A stretch of DNA of 64,000 nucleotides, taken from contig JAGFNQ010001612.1 in assembly GCA_024364735.1 (NCBI GenBank), forward strand, positions 260,280-324,279, given 5' to 3'. The stretch is from Boesenbergia rotunda. Taxonomy: Eukaryota; Streptophyta; Magnoliopsida; Zingiberales; Zingiberaceae. The notes under the pieces were generated by a model, which saw nothing but the letters and a program-made list of their open reading frames with translations, was not told where the DNA came from and did not search any database. Below are positions 32,886 to 44,540 of this stretch, one piece after another; the stretch's first letter is position 1, and each line of letters opens with the position of its first letter. Made by a program: the position numbers and the translations under genes.

Positions 32886-33629
32886 CTTGCAGTTTCTTCG
32901 CCAGTGGCCCTCCTTGCCGCAATGATGGCAAGTGCCTTTTGGTGTCTTTTCAGTCTTTTTGGCCTTTTTCTTCTTTCCCTTATTCTATTCTTTGGCCTTC
33001 CTCTTTGAACCTTTCTTCGAGGAACCAACTAACAGTATCGTCTTTTGATCCTGCTTCAGAGAAGGCTCTATAGTCTTTAGCAGGTTGAGCAACTCAGGAA
33101 TGGTAGTCTCCAGCTTGTTCATCCGATAGTTTATCACAAATTGTGAATAACTTTTGGGCAAACAATGCAGAATAAAGTCAATACTTAGTTCATGATCCAT
33201 TACAAAACCGAGTGTGCTCAATCGCTCAATATACCCCAACATCTTCAACACAAACTATGAAACAGAAGTGCCTTCCTGCATCTTAGAGGTGAAGAGGAGT
33301 CTGGAGACCTCGAACCTTTCGGATCTCGCCTGCTCGTCAAATAACTCATGAAGATGGAAGATGATGGTATAAGCATCCATATGCTCATGCTGCTTTTGCA
33401 GCTCAGGTACCATAGCGGCTAGCATGATGCAACTCGCAAGTTCAGAATCAGTTACATGTTTCTGATAGGCCACTAACTGGTCTGGAGTTGCATTTTCTGG
33501 AGGACGGTTGGGAAGTTGATCTTCAAGGACATAAGCAAGCTTCTCTGCCTTGAGGACTATCCTCAGGTTTCGAAGCCAGTCCATGAAGTTTGGCCCAGTC
33601 AGTTTATTGGTGTCCAAAATGGAACGCAA
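32886..33629 (-). pseudogene. Copia Gag (UBN2-type) fragment
   Basis: The minus-strand frame starts at ATG 33629, though upstream codons down to TAG near 33659 are also in frame. It reads KLTGPNFMDWLRNLRIVL, NRPPENATPDQLVAY and MDAYTIIFHLHELF, the typical plant copia gag region, then LSIDFILHCLPKSY. Stops TAG at 33255-33257 and TAG at 32985-32987 interrupt the same frame. The basic region and a zinc knuckle CHHCGKEGHWRRNC (about 32931-32890) follow, and the gene is cut off a few bases later by the foreign LTR end. Confidence 0.88.
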
Positions 33630-33659
33630 ATTCAGAGAAGATATGATCGAGTGATTATC

Positions 33660-34457
33660 CTAGAAATACAAATTGAGCTTATGTGAGAAGAATGATAAAG
33701 AATGCATCAACATACATTAATTAAATCCTATTTATTTATCGAATTGAATAACCCTTTTTATCAATTCGGGAGATCGTAGGAACATCTCCAAATAGGTTGA
33801 TATCCAACCATAGATAAGAACAACCATGGCTGTGGCCATCAAGTTATTATTAGCTATGAAGGTAGGTAATTATACCGATTACATATCATATATATGTAAC
33901 TATCACTTTATGCTATCAACTAATTGAATGTTTGCATAAATCATTGAGTTGTTAACTCATTAACAAGTATGCAATAATATACATAGCACCCAACTGCACC
34001 TCTCTTTACATCGACCTTGGCTGTGGCACAACAAATTGATGCTCTAAGCTTAAGGCTGACCCATTAATCAAGAAATAGTTTTAATATGGTTGGAGCTCAT
34101 TCAACCGTTTAGTCAGGCTTGGATGTGTCCAACAACCAAAACTAAGGATTGACCTCTGACTCCAACTATATTAATCATAAACTAATTCCATGGTTTGAAC
34201 ATGTTGAGGTTCAAGCCGGGCATGGATGTGTCCATCAACCCAAACGAGAAACAAAACTCCGGTTCTAACCATATTAATGGAAGGTGTTGGCCTTAATATT
34301 TTGTAAGGGGTTTTGGGTCTCATCCTTTCTTTTCTAAGCACATTCATGACATGTAATTATGTCATGTACTAACGATTTCCTTAATAAAGTATGTATGCGA
34401 CTTAATTTATCAAGTCCCATTAATTGAATTAGGAACCAGATTTCCTAATTCTAATTT
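33660..34457 (-). other. Leader of the minus-strand copia, no gene
   Basis: AT-rich DNA between gag and the nested solo LTR. Repeated phrases such as GGATGTGTCCA occur (34122, 34222). No ORF with recognisable similarity is present. Confidence 0.6.
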
Positions 34458-34462
34458 CATAC

Positions 34463-36933
34463 TGTTAGTGATATGAGAGAAGTGTCCTAAGGCAATCACC
34501 TTATGATTGTAAACATTTATTTTAATAAATGATAATTCACTATTTGAGTATACATGTTAGTGTATTTGATTGGGATCTTAAACTCATCTACTGAATGTTC
34601 GCAATACAATTCACAGCATAAGAGAATTTGTGATGGGATCACAACTAGTGATTATCTCTACATGTGCAATTGTGAAGTATTGAAAAGATGCCTAGTCGAT
34701 GAATTGATAAAAACAGATACTATCAATTCTGTTGAGACTAGCATGGGTTATTCTCTAATCAGCTGATTCTCACTGGCTGGTGACATTGGGATGTCCGGAG
34801 ATAAACATGGATGCTAGTTAAGGGAACTAGTTCATTGGAGTGACTAGTTGTAAAACTTCATATGGTAATCTATATAGATATGTCAATGAAGTTCTTACTG
34901 CAGCTTAAGTGCGATGTTCCTTTAACTTGCGATGTTCAAGTCATCTTGGTCATGGAGACTTATACTTTAACATCTTAAGCAAGCATCTCCAAGGAGGTGT
35001 GGACCCAGGATGATTGGGTATAAGCCGAAGTGCCTGAAGATGTTTGAACAGCCTACAAAGGATTCACCACTCCTTGCGAGGAGATGTATACCCAGGCCTA
35101 TCGTCGGATTGTTACTCAAAGCCTCTGGCCAGAGCATATCATGTTTAGAGTGCGAGTCTCTAAAATACATGAGAGTAATTAGAAATCCAAAGGACGAGAA
35201 AGACATTACTTGGGCTAGGTGTGACGTAGTCAGCCTAGTGGGGACTGACACACATAGATCGTGTCCTGAACCAAGTGGGTATAAGATGGTGAGGGGAATG
35301 AGGCACGATTCATTAGAGCTGCTGAAAGGTTTCAGAATTACTTCTGAGGTCAACTGTTGATCTTTCGATTAATTGGGGGTCATGATGTACTACTAGGTGC
35401 CACTCATGATCGTTCTATAATTAGTTGATTATAGATGGCCAACATAAATCGAAAGCCTATTTAGTCACACGCACTACGAGTAACCCGAGGGATTTAAAAC
35501 GAGTTGAAAATTGGATTTTCCAATCAAGAGAAATAAGTCGAATCTGAATTAATTAGAGGCGCAATGGAAGCTAAAAATGGCTAAGTCTTTTGAAGGCTTA
35601 TTGGGCGAATTAAATGAGTTTAATTCGCGACGGTTCGGCTCGGTTTGGCCGGCCAAAGAGGGTGCCAAACCCCTTTGGTTTGGGCGGCCACAATAAAGGG
35701 GATAAACCAATTTATTTGGTTTAATTAATAAAATAAATCTAGCGTGATTTGTTTTATAAAATTATGGATAAATAAATTGATATATAAAGAAATTTATATA
35801 AAGAGATTTATAAAGAAATTTGTAGAAATTTATTCTTTTTATGGAAATTAAAATGAACCATGAATTGGTTTAATTTTAATTTTTAAAATCAATTATGAAT
35901 TGATTTTTCATGATAAGAAAATCTTATACAAATTTTATTCCATAATTAAAAAGAGAGAAGGATTTATTTTATGGATAAATAAATTTGTATAAAGAAATTT
36001 ATATAAATAAATTTATAGAAATTTATTCTTTTTATGGAAATTAAAATGATCCATGGAATGGTTTATTTTAATTTTATAAAATCAATTATGAATTGATTTT
36101 TTCATAATAAGAAAGTTTATAAATTTCTTATAAAATTTATTCCATAATAAAAGGAGAAGAAGTATTTGTTTTATTATAAAGTTAGTTATAATAAAACTTG
36201 ACTTAAACGGAATAATTAATAAGAGAATTTATAGGATAAATTTCTTATGGAAAAATTCCGTTAAAGAGGAGACTTGGCAAGGGAGAAGCAACTATATAAA
36301 GGAACCAAAGGCAAGCCCTTAATTCCAATCAATTAATCAAGAGATTAGTTGCTCCTCTCTCTCTCTCTCTACATGCCTCTCTCTCTCTCTAGGGCCGGCG
36401 CCTCTCTCTCTAGGGCTGGCTCTCTCTCTCCTCCCCTAGGGCCGGTGCAACTCCCAAGGTGGGCGTGAGCTTCATCCACCAAGAAGACCCCGAAGAAGAA
36501 GAAGCGGATCGCATCTCCTTCCTTCTCTTCCCGGAATTGAGATTCCGAATCTTGGTGGTTAGTTTCCTATCTTTTCTCTTGTTCTTCTAGTTGTGCCTTT
36601 AGAGAATCTAGTAGTTCTCGTTGGCACAAAACTCGTGACTTTGCGAAGTCATCCCGAAGAGAACTCGGCATGGACGCGAATAGAGGCGAAGCTTCCAAGG
36701 GACGCTACGGTTGGATCTCGTCCCTTACTTCGAGTTACGCGAGGTACTAAGTAAATTAGTTTACTTTTCCGCAAAGTTTTATTTTATGATCATGTCCACA
36801 CACCATAAGGTTGCATGCTAGATACGTGGTTAGAATAATTTGAGAAATTATTTTATGCTAATTCTTCCGCTGCACGTAAAAATTTAGAATTTTACGAATC
36901 CGTATCCTTGTCAACATGCATCCGGTCCCAACA
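34463..36933 (+). mobile_element. Solo LTR A (same family as LTRs B and C), 2.47 kb
   Basis: It starts TGTTAGTGATATGAGAG and ends GGTCCCAACA, with perfect duplication CATAC at 34458-34462 and 36934-36938. No internal region is present, so it is a solo LTR. It lies opposite to the strand of the element it hit, a member of its own family. The TATA box TATATAAA is at 36293-36300, followed by a (CT)n run at about 36354-36385. ORFs of 70 (34554-34766) and 116 codons (35010-35360) lie in its U3. Confidence 0.9.
36293..36300 (+). promoter_or_regulatory. TATA box of solo LTR A
   Basis: TATATAAA about 70 bp before the CT-rich leader. The matching position is conserved in inverted LTRs B and C. Confidence 0.65.
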
Positions 36934-36938
36934 CATAC

Positions 36939-37858
36939 TTTATTCAAGGAATTATTTTGGGAAACAATTTCCTAAATTGTCATAATCAATTTCGGAAATA
37001 ATATGTTTAAGACTTTGATTTCTCTAAATCAAATCTTATTAAATTAAGAGATAGATTCCCTCAATTCAACCACATATTATTTTCATGAAAATCTTATTTA
37101 AGAAAACTCTATAGGAAATCATTTTCCTAATTAATTTTGGAGACAACAATATGTAAGAGCATCACCTTTTAAATCAAATAAGGAAATTATCGTTTGAGAA
37201 TCACCTCAAAATTTCCAAGATTTGATTACATATTTTATTTATAGATTTATTAATTACAACAAATTATTTTCTTTGGGTGGCTCCCCGAGGCTCAGATACC
37301 AAAAAAAAAGGAATTTATTGTAAATCTAATTTGGTCCGCTCCCCGAGGCGTAACCAAATTAAACATGATAATTTTATTCAAAATAGGAAATTAAATTACA
37401 ACAACTAACTTTAAATTGGACGGCTCCCTGAGGCTCAATCCAAAATAAAGAATTTTGTTAATAATTTAAAACTAATTCGAATTTAATTGTCAATTAATAA
37501 TCCATAAATTTGTCTAGACATTCTTAAAAGAAAGTGCCCAAAATTGTGAGATTTCATAATAAGTTTCAGAATAATTGTAAGTTTCTGGTACAAAGAAAAC
37601 TTATATATTTCCAAAATTAGAAAATTTCCAAAATAGGAAAGTTTCCAAAATTAGAATGTTTCCAAAAATAGGAAGTTTTCACAATTATCATAAAATTTTA
37701 GAATCTATGATATTTCAAAAGTTTGCAAAATTTCATGAGGATTTCCAAACTTTGAAATTCCTAAATCTAAAATTTATCATAATTGGAAAATTTTCCAAAA
37801 TTGAGATCATGACAAAGTTTTCCGCAAAACAATTATATGATTATGTCGAACACTAACC
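36939..37858 (-). other. Leader of the minus-strand copia next to the primer site
   Basis: Very AT-rich. Three spaced copies of a GGCTCCCCGAGGCTC-like motif lie at about 37279, 37328 and 37421, each followed by an unrelated AT stretch. No coding region is seen. Confidence 0.6.
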
Positions 37859-37859
37859 G

Positions 37860-37871
37860 GCTCTGATACCA
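37860..37871 (-). other. Primer binding site of the minus-strand copia
   Basis: GCTCTGATACCA on the plus strand, i.e. TGGTATCAGAGC on the minus strand, one base from the LTR. This fixes the element's orientation. Confidence 0.92.
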
Positions 37872-37872
37872 C

Positions 37873-40104
37873 TGTTGGGACCGGGTGCATGTTGACATGG
37901 ATACGGGTTCGTAATTTTAAAATTTAATTACGTGCAGCGAAAGGTTTAGCATAAATAATTTTTCAAATTATTTTAACCACGTATCTAGAATGCAACCTTA
38001 TGTTGTGGAGACATGATCATACATTTAAAATTTTGCAGAAGGTAAACTAATTTACTTAATACCTCGCGTAACTCGTAGAAAGGGACGAGATCCAACCGTA
38101 GCGTCCCTTGGAAGCTCCGCCTCTATTCGCGTCCATGCCGAGTTCTCTTCGGGATGACTTCGCAAAGCCACGAATTTCGTGCCGACAAGAACTACTAGAT
38201 TCTCCAAAGGCACGACAAGAATATCAAGAGAGAGAGATGGAAAACTAACCACCAAACGAAAAATGGAATCATGATTCCGGGAGGAAGGAAGGAGTCGCGA
38301 CCCGCTTCTTCTTCTTCTTCGGCACCTTCTTGGTGGAGGTAGCTCACGGCAGCCCTAGGGGAGCCCTCTAGGGCCGGCGCCTACTAGAGGAGGGAGAGGG
38401 AGAGAAGGAGAGGAAGAGAGGCTAGGCAAGAATCCTTGATCTCTTGAATTTTTTTTCCAAGCCTTGCCTTTGTACCTTTATATTATAGCCTCTTTATCGC
38501 CAAGTCTCCTTTTAACGGAATAAATTTTTCATAAGAAATTTATCTTATAAATTTTTCTATGAATTATTCCGTTATGCTAAGTTTTTATTATAACTTAATT
38601 TATAATAAAAACAACCATGTCTCCCCTTTTATTATGGAATAAATTTTTTCAAGAAATTTATTATATAAATTTTTCTTATCATGGTAAAATCAATTCATAA
38701 CTGATTTTATAAAATAAAATAAACCAATCCATAGTTCATTTTAATTTCCATAAAAAAGAATAAATTTCTATAAATTTCTTTACATAAATTTCTTTATCCA
38801 TAATTTTATAAAACAAATCACGTTCGATTTATTTTATAATTTAAACCAAACAATTTGGTTTCCCTTTTTTATTGTGGCCGTCCAAACCAAAGAGGGTGGG
38901 GACCTCTTTGGCCGACCAAATCCAAGTCGTCACCTTACGAATTAAACTCATTTAATTCGTCCAATAAGCCTTCAAAAGACTTAGCCATTTTAAGCTTCCG
39001 ATGCGTCTCTAATAAATTCAGATTCGACTTATCTCTCTTGATCGGAAAATCTAATTTTCAACTCGTTTTAAATCCCTCGGATTACTCGTAGTGCGTGTGA
39101 CAAAATAAGCTTTCGATTTATGTTGGCCGTCTATAATCAACCAATTATAGAACGATCATAAGTGGCACCTAGTAGTACATCATGACCCCCAATTAATCAA
39201 AAGATCAACGGTTGACCTCAGAAATAATTCTGAAACCCTTCAGCAGCTATAATGAGTCGTGCCTCATTCCCTTCACCATCTTATACCCTCTTGGTTCAGG
39301 ACACGGTCTATGTGTGTCAGTCCCCACTAGGCTGACTACGTCACACCTAGCCCAAGTAATGTCTTTCTCGTCCAACAGATTCTAGTTACTCTTATGTTTC
39401 TGAGAGATTCATACTCGGAACATGTGATGCTCTGGCCAGAGGCTTCGAGTAACAATCCGACGATAGGCCTTGGGTATACATCTCCTCGCAAGGAGTGGTG
39501 AATCCTTTGTAGGCTGTTCAAACATCTTCGGGCACTTCGGCTTATACCCAATCATCCTGGGTCCACACCTCCTTGGAGATGCTTGCTTAAGATGTCAAAG
39601 TATAAGTCTTTATGACCAAGATGACTTGAACACCGCAAGTCAAAGGAACATCGCACTTATGCTACAGTAAGAACTTCATTGACATATCTATATGTAGATT
39701 ACCATATGAAGTTTTACAGCTAGTCACTCCAATGAACTAGTTCCCTTAACTAGCATTCATGTTTATCTCCGGACATCCCAATGTCACCAGCCAGTGAGAA
39801 TCAGCTGATTAGAGAATAACCCATGCTAGTCTCAATAGAATTGATAGTGTCCGTATTTATCAATTCATCGACTAGGGACAATTTCAATACTTCACAATTG
39901 CACATGTAGAGATAATCACTAGTTGTGAATCCATCACAAATTCTCTCATGCTGTGAATTGTATTGCGGACATTCAGTAAATGAGTTTAAGATCTCAATCA
40001 AATACACGAACATGTATACTCAAATAGTGAATATTCATTTATTAAAGTAAATGATTACAATCATAAGGCGATTGCCTTAGGACACTTCTCTCATATTACT
40101 AACA
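37873..40104 (-). repeat. 5' LTR of the minus-strand copia (LTR B)
   Basis: 2,232 bp, TGTTGGGACCGG to TACTAACA on the plus strand, and the inverted equivalent of solo LTR A throughout. It contains a 70-codon minus-strand ORF (40013-39801) matching those of copies A and C. The 116-codon ORF seen in A and C is broken here. Confidence 0.93.
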
Positions 40105-41708
40105 AGGTGAAAAGTCCCAACTTGGAGGGTTAGGTGAAAAGTCCTAGCTTGGAGGGCTAGGTGAAAAGTCCTAGCTTGGAGGGCTAGGTGAAAAGTCCTA
40201 ACTTGGAGGGTTGGGTGAAAAGTCCTAGCTTGGAGGGCTATGTGATGAAATCCTGATGTGTGAAGCCAGGTCCTAGTTTGGAGGGCTAGGTTGAAGTCTC
40301 GGTGAGTGAAATTGGGCACGGAGTCTTGGTCCGAGGGACTGAGCACGAGTCAGGGGAGGCTGGAAGCCAGTCTCTTGACTTAGAGTAGGTTTGGCCTTGC
40401 CCGAATCGGTCTGGTGACCGATCAGGGAAGTTGGCATGAAGTTCCCTCTTGAATCGGTCTGGTGACCGATCCAGCGATGTCTGATCGGTCTGGTGACTGA
40501 TCAGGGAGCTTCCAGTAACTTTGGCAAACCTACTGATCGACTCCTGATTGGTCTGGTGACCGATCAGGGAGAAACTTTGACCGATCAATCTGAACGATCA
40601 ACTTTCGCAAGGTTTCTCACCCTGACCGATCAGGCTGGAGCCTGATCGGTCTGGGATCATCCTGATCGGTCTGGTGACTGATCAGCAGTGTATTTCTGTC
40701 GGGATTGTGGCAAGCAGATTCCTGGATCGGTTTGGTGATCGATCTGGTGACCGGTCAGGGTGACCGATCATACGAGCTTGCGATCCCAGGTTTCTCACTG
40801 GGGACCGATCAGGCTGGGATCATCCTGATCGATCTGGTGACCGATCAGGAGCAGAACTTTAATTCAAATACGCTGTCAGACGCTCTGATCGCGACTGTTT
40901 TCTCTGCGCTTTCTCTGATACATTGTGATTTCCTTGTGATATGCTTTGCTAAGCGTCTGATGAGCTTGTAGGTGATACAAGAGGATTCAAATACTCAAGG
41001 AGGGTCAATGGAGGACTTTCCATGGAGTAGGTTTGGATCTATTGTGTTTTCAGGTCTCAACGGCGTCTGGCGCAACTGGCAACTGACGAAGGCGCGGTTG
41101 GCATCTGACGGAGGCTCAGCTGGAGGAGTGTCCAAGGACTGAGTGCTCAGAGAGGTCAGTGGGTCAGGGTGTGAGTCAGTGTTGCTGATGGAGCTGGCGA
41201 CGTTGAGCAGGAGCTTAAGAGACGAAGCTGGAAGCAGAGGAGCGAGGGGAACGAGACAGAAACTTGGGAAGTTTGGCTGGGCTGTGTTCGAGCTCTCTGT
41301 TGCTTTGTGCTTAAGCGTTCTACCACATCCTTGTGAGATCTGAGTGAGCATTCCTTCTTGTGTGATCTCATGTACTTAAGTTCCATCATCCGTGAGATCT
41401 GTGGAGAGGTATCTCCACCGAGAAGGAGACTCTATCTTATCCGGGTTCACCAGGGCTTGATCTGTCGACGATCAAGGGATTGCCCACCTTACGGGCACGC
41501 CATGGAGTAGGGGCAAGTTATCCCCAAACCTTGTACATCGCTGTGTCGTTTGGTTTGCTGTCTTTGTTTTGATTTCTGTTCTTCAATTCTGTTTCTGCAT
41601 TCTATGTGTTTCCGCTGCCTAATCTCTGAGTGCAGAAATCTGTTAAGATCAAAGGATTTGTATGTCTGGCTACATTCACCCCCCTCTATAGCCATCCAAC
41701 GTCTAACA
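40105..41708 (+). repeat. 5' LTR of element D (left end truncated)
   Basis: Begins within five 27-bp tandem units (40105, 40132, 40159, 40186, 40213), each a CCTAGC..GCTAGG-type hairpin. An array of TGATCGGTC..GACCGATCA palindromes follows (about 40400-40860), then the region shared with the 3' LTR, ending CTATAGCCATCCAACGTCTAACA-like at 41708. Against solo LTR E, the first one to two hundred bases are missing. Confidence 0.8.
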
Positions 41709-41777
41709 CCATGTTCCGAAACTTCTTATGTGCCGTGATCACCAATTCCATGATCATCAATTTAATTTGTGTCGTGA

Positions 41778-43196
41778 CCTATTCCAACACTTAGGAAATC
41801 TTCGAATGGAAAGGAACCTGCCGAGGGGACCTCAAAGGGAAAAGGTCCTTCATCTTCTACAGCCTCTCGTAGACACCCACCTTCGAGTAGTCCTCGATTT
41901 GTCAGTGCCTATTTTAAGCAAAAATTCCTCAACACCTCCTTCAAAATTCTACCCTGTCGAACCGTGGACAAAACCTTTGTGTACGAAAATTATCCCTTGG
42001 TTAAACAGATTATAGAGTTCTATGATATGGAATCCTTCCTGTTTCTTGAACGTGAGGTTAATGTCGACTTGGTATCCGAATTCTATAACAATCTTTATCC
42101 CACTGTTGGCATTCATGCGTACACTACCAGAGTGGCCAAGAAAGACCTAGATTTTACTTACTCTAGTTTCATGGAGTATCTGGGCTTTTGTCGTTCACCT
42201 CATAGCTATTCCCTTTTTCCTACCATTCTAGCTCGTTTACCAGTTCCATTCTTGGATGTCACCCCAGATTCCATTTATGAGCATTTTTTCGGCCACCCCA
42301 GGCCGGATGGTCTCGATGAGCTTGACAGTGACTTTTCTACTTTTGCTGCCCTCAAACTATCCCCTGTTGATTATGTTTTATTCAAGATCATCACCAACTG
42401 TATTCTGCCCATTACTTCAAAACCACTTGCTGAGATTCGCCCTTTCCACTGTTTGATGCTCTATGGGATGCATCATCAGTTGGATTTTGATATCATGGTG
42501 AGTATCTTCGAGTCCATCACTTACTATAGAGAGCCCAACCGTTGCACCGTTTATATGCCTTTTGGTCACATTATTACTGATTGGCTTCAGTCAGTCGGTA
42601 TTGATGTGATCCAGGGTAGGACCGTGCCGATGGTTCGGCAGGACTGCAGACTTGGTCGACGCGCATTTGCCAAGTCTGACATCATTGTCGGACTTCAGGG
42701 CCTTCTATGGAAGGATGGGAGGGGGTTAGGGGAGTTACCACGGGCCGCCCATATTCAGGTACCAACAGCTCCGGCTGTATATCAGGAGGCGCCCGTCGCA
42801 GCAGCACAGGAGGAGTACGAGCCGGATCAGGATCTCCACTGGCAGATCGCGGAGCTCGAGCAGTCTGTGGACCACCGACTACACTTGATCGAGTCTGAGG
42901 TTTCTCAGATATGTACCAGTCAGGAGGCATTTCAAACTGGGATTCGGTTCGAGTTCTCTGGGTGGCGTGCAAGTCAGGAGGACTTTCAGACGGCGATTCA
43001 GTCCAGAGTGTCGACGATGCACGCTAAGCAGCAAGCGTGGATTGTGGAGTGGCGCGCTTGGGTAGCTGGTCATCCTTACCAGCCTACATTTTCTGGATTT
43101 GCGCCCTCCAGCAGCACCACTCCGGGGAGCTTCCTATCGGTCGAGGACACATCATATGACCCCATGCAGTCTGACGACCCTCTGGCTCAGGATTGA
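41778..43196 (+). CDS. Sirevirus env-like / putative plant transposon protein
   Basis: The frame is open from 41778 to the stop at 43194-43196 (about 472 codons). No early ATG is visible, so the true start was probably removed by the deletion, or spliced. After a Ser/Pro-rich N-terminal stretch comes a folded region (FVYENYPLVKQIIEFYDM ... VSEFYNNLYP ... FMEYLGFC) of the type seen in the extra ORF between pol and the 3' LTR of SIRE-type Sireviruses and annotated as a plant transposon protein. The C-terminal part is predicted coiled coil (HWQIAELEQSVDHRLHLIES). I see no clear transmembrane segment or signal peptide, so an envelope role is not supported. Its position right before the polypurine tract fits that family. 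Confidence 0.75.
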   Translation, partial: PIPTLRKSSNGKEPAEGTSKGKGPSSSTASRRHPPSSSPRFVSAYFKQKFLNTSFKILPCRTVDKTFVYENYPLVKQIIEFYDMESFLFLEREVNVDLVSEFYNNLYPTVGIHAYTTRVAKKDLDFTYSSFMEYLGFCRSPHSYSLFPTILARLPVPFLDVTPDSIYEHFFGHPRPDGLDELDSDFSTFAALKLSPVDYVLFKIITNCILPITSKPLAEIRPFHCLMLYGMHHQLDFDIMVSIFESITYYREPNRCTVYMPFGHIITDWLQSVGIDVIQGRTVPMVRQDCRLGRRAFAKSDIIVGLQGLLWKDGRGLGELPRAAHIQVPTAPAVYQEAPVAAAQEEYEPDQDLHWQIAELEQSVDHRLHLIESEVSQICTSQEAFQTGIRFEFSGWRASQEDFQTAIQSRVSTMHAKQQAWIVEWRAWVAGHPYQPTFSGFAPSSSTTPGSFLSVEDTSYDPMQSDDPLAQD

Positions 43197-43449
43197 TTGT
43201 ATTGTTGTATTCTATTCCATGACTGTCTGTATGACATTGTGATTCTGCCTATGACTGCTATCTTATGATTTGACTATCTATGTTTCTTTTCATATAATGC
43301 ATATGATTGTCCTGTCTTGCTATCATTATTTCATATGCTTTTCATATGCTTTCAAATTAATCATATCCTGTTTGTTTTGGGAAAAACCCTGGGTTAAGGG
43401 GGAGGTATCTTAAACTTAACAATCGGTCTACACCCTTTTCGGTGTTTGA

Positions 43450-43462
43450 CAAAGGGGGAGAG
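43450..43462 (+). other. Polypurine tract of element D
   Basis: CAAAGGGGGAGAG; a second AAGGGGGAGG tract lies upstream at about 43397. Duplicated tracts are typical of Sireviruses. Confidence 0.75.
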
Positions 43463-43464
43463 TT

Positions 43465-44539
43465 TGGTAATACGAGTATAACTATTGTAGGGGGAGGACT
43501 CTGATTCTCCTACGATAGTGAAATTTGATCGGTCTGTCGACCGATCAGTAGCTGACAACTTTAATTCAAATCCACTGTTAGACTTCTGATCACTTCTGTT
43601 TGCTCTGTATTTTCTCTGCTACTTACTGATTCCCGTTTAATTTCATTTGCTAAGTGTTTGCTAAATGTGCAGGTGATACAGGGAGGATTCAAACAATGGA
43701 GGAGAGTCAATTGGGGACTTTCCTTAGAGCAGGTTTGGCTGTTTTCTCTTCTCAGGTTTCAACGGGCGTCTAGCGCTGCTGGCAACGGCTGGGAAGCTGA
43801 CGAACTGATCTGGGGCTCGGCTGAAGAGTGTTCAGGGAGTCCAGAAGAGGTCTGTGTAGCTAGGGCTATTACAGATGAGCAGCTGGGAGCTGCAGAGGCG
43901 TGCCTGTGACCTGGGTTTTGGGTAGAGGCTTAAGAGCTGGTAGCGAAGAAGCCTCAGTAACGATTGATCATTCTGCACCTTGAAGCATCTCTAGCATACA
44001 CAAAAGTCTTTGAGCGATCTGTTGGTTACTCTGTGACTTGAGCACTTGGAAGGATTTGAGAACGTGTGGCAAGGTGATCAGCAAGCAGACAAGGAAGAGC
44101 TGAGTGAAGGCTCTTGCCGAGGTTGTGCTGGGTTGTGAGTTGTGCCTGTAAACATTTTTCCTTCGCTTGCTTGTGCTCTGTAAGCTTTCTGTGTCTTTGT
44201 GCTTAATTTCTGATACTCTTGAGACTATTTGTGTGGAGAGGTTTCTCCACCGAGAAGGAGGCATTTGATATCAAGATTTCCCGGGGCTTAATCTGTCGAT
44301 GATCAAGGGATCGCCCACCTCACGGGCACGTCAAAGAGTAGGGGCATGTTATCCCCGAATCTTGTAAACCATCTTGGTTAGTGTCTTGAGTTTGTGTTTA
44401 GTTTTAGGGTTTTAGTTTCTGCATTTCTGTTTCTGTATTCTTTTGCTGCTGACTCTTAAGTGCAGAAAGTTTCAAAGCGCAAGAAATTTTTGTGTCTGGC
44501 TACATTCACCCCCCCTCTATAGCCATCCAAGTACCAACA
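43465..44539 (+). repeat. 3' LTR of element D (shortened)
   Basis: It aligns with the last kilobase of the 5' LTR (TTTAATTCAAAT.. to TAGCCATCCAA) and ends GTACCAACA. The hairpin and most of the GATCGGTC palindrome array are missing, with one palindrome left at about 43528-43548. Its left edge is estimated. Confidence 0.7.
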
Positions 44540-44540
44540 A

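Larger units (their letters stand above)
32882..40104 (-). mobile_element. Minus-strand copia element, 5' half (LTR, primer site, leader, gag)
   Basis: In minus orientation: 5' LTR 40104-37873, primer site, leader (37858-36939 and 34457-33645), and gag 33629-32886. The leader is split by a solo LTR of the same family, and everything downstream of the gag zinc knuckle has been replaced by copia element 2. It was inserted into the 5' LTR of the next element (40105 onward). Confidence 0.88.
40105..44539 (+). mobile_element. Deleted Sirevirus element D (LTRs and env-like ORF only)
   Basis: 5' LTR 40105-41708 (its start lost), a short interior with an env-like ORF, a polypurine tract at 43450-43462, and a 3' LTR ending at 44539. 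There is no primer site after the 5' LTR and no gag or pol, so a large deletion removed 5' LTR edge to pol. The LTR matches the complete solo LTR E at 57194-59382. Confidence 0.8.

Noticed and set aside
35010..35360. 116-codon ORF in LTR A as a gene
   Set aside because: Broken in LTR B, no known domain, differences look neutral.
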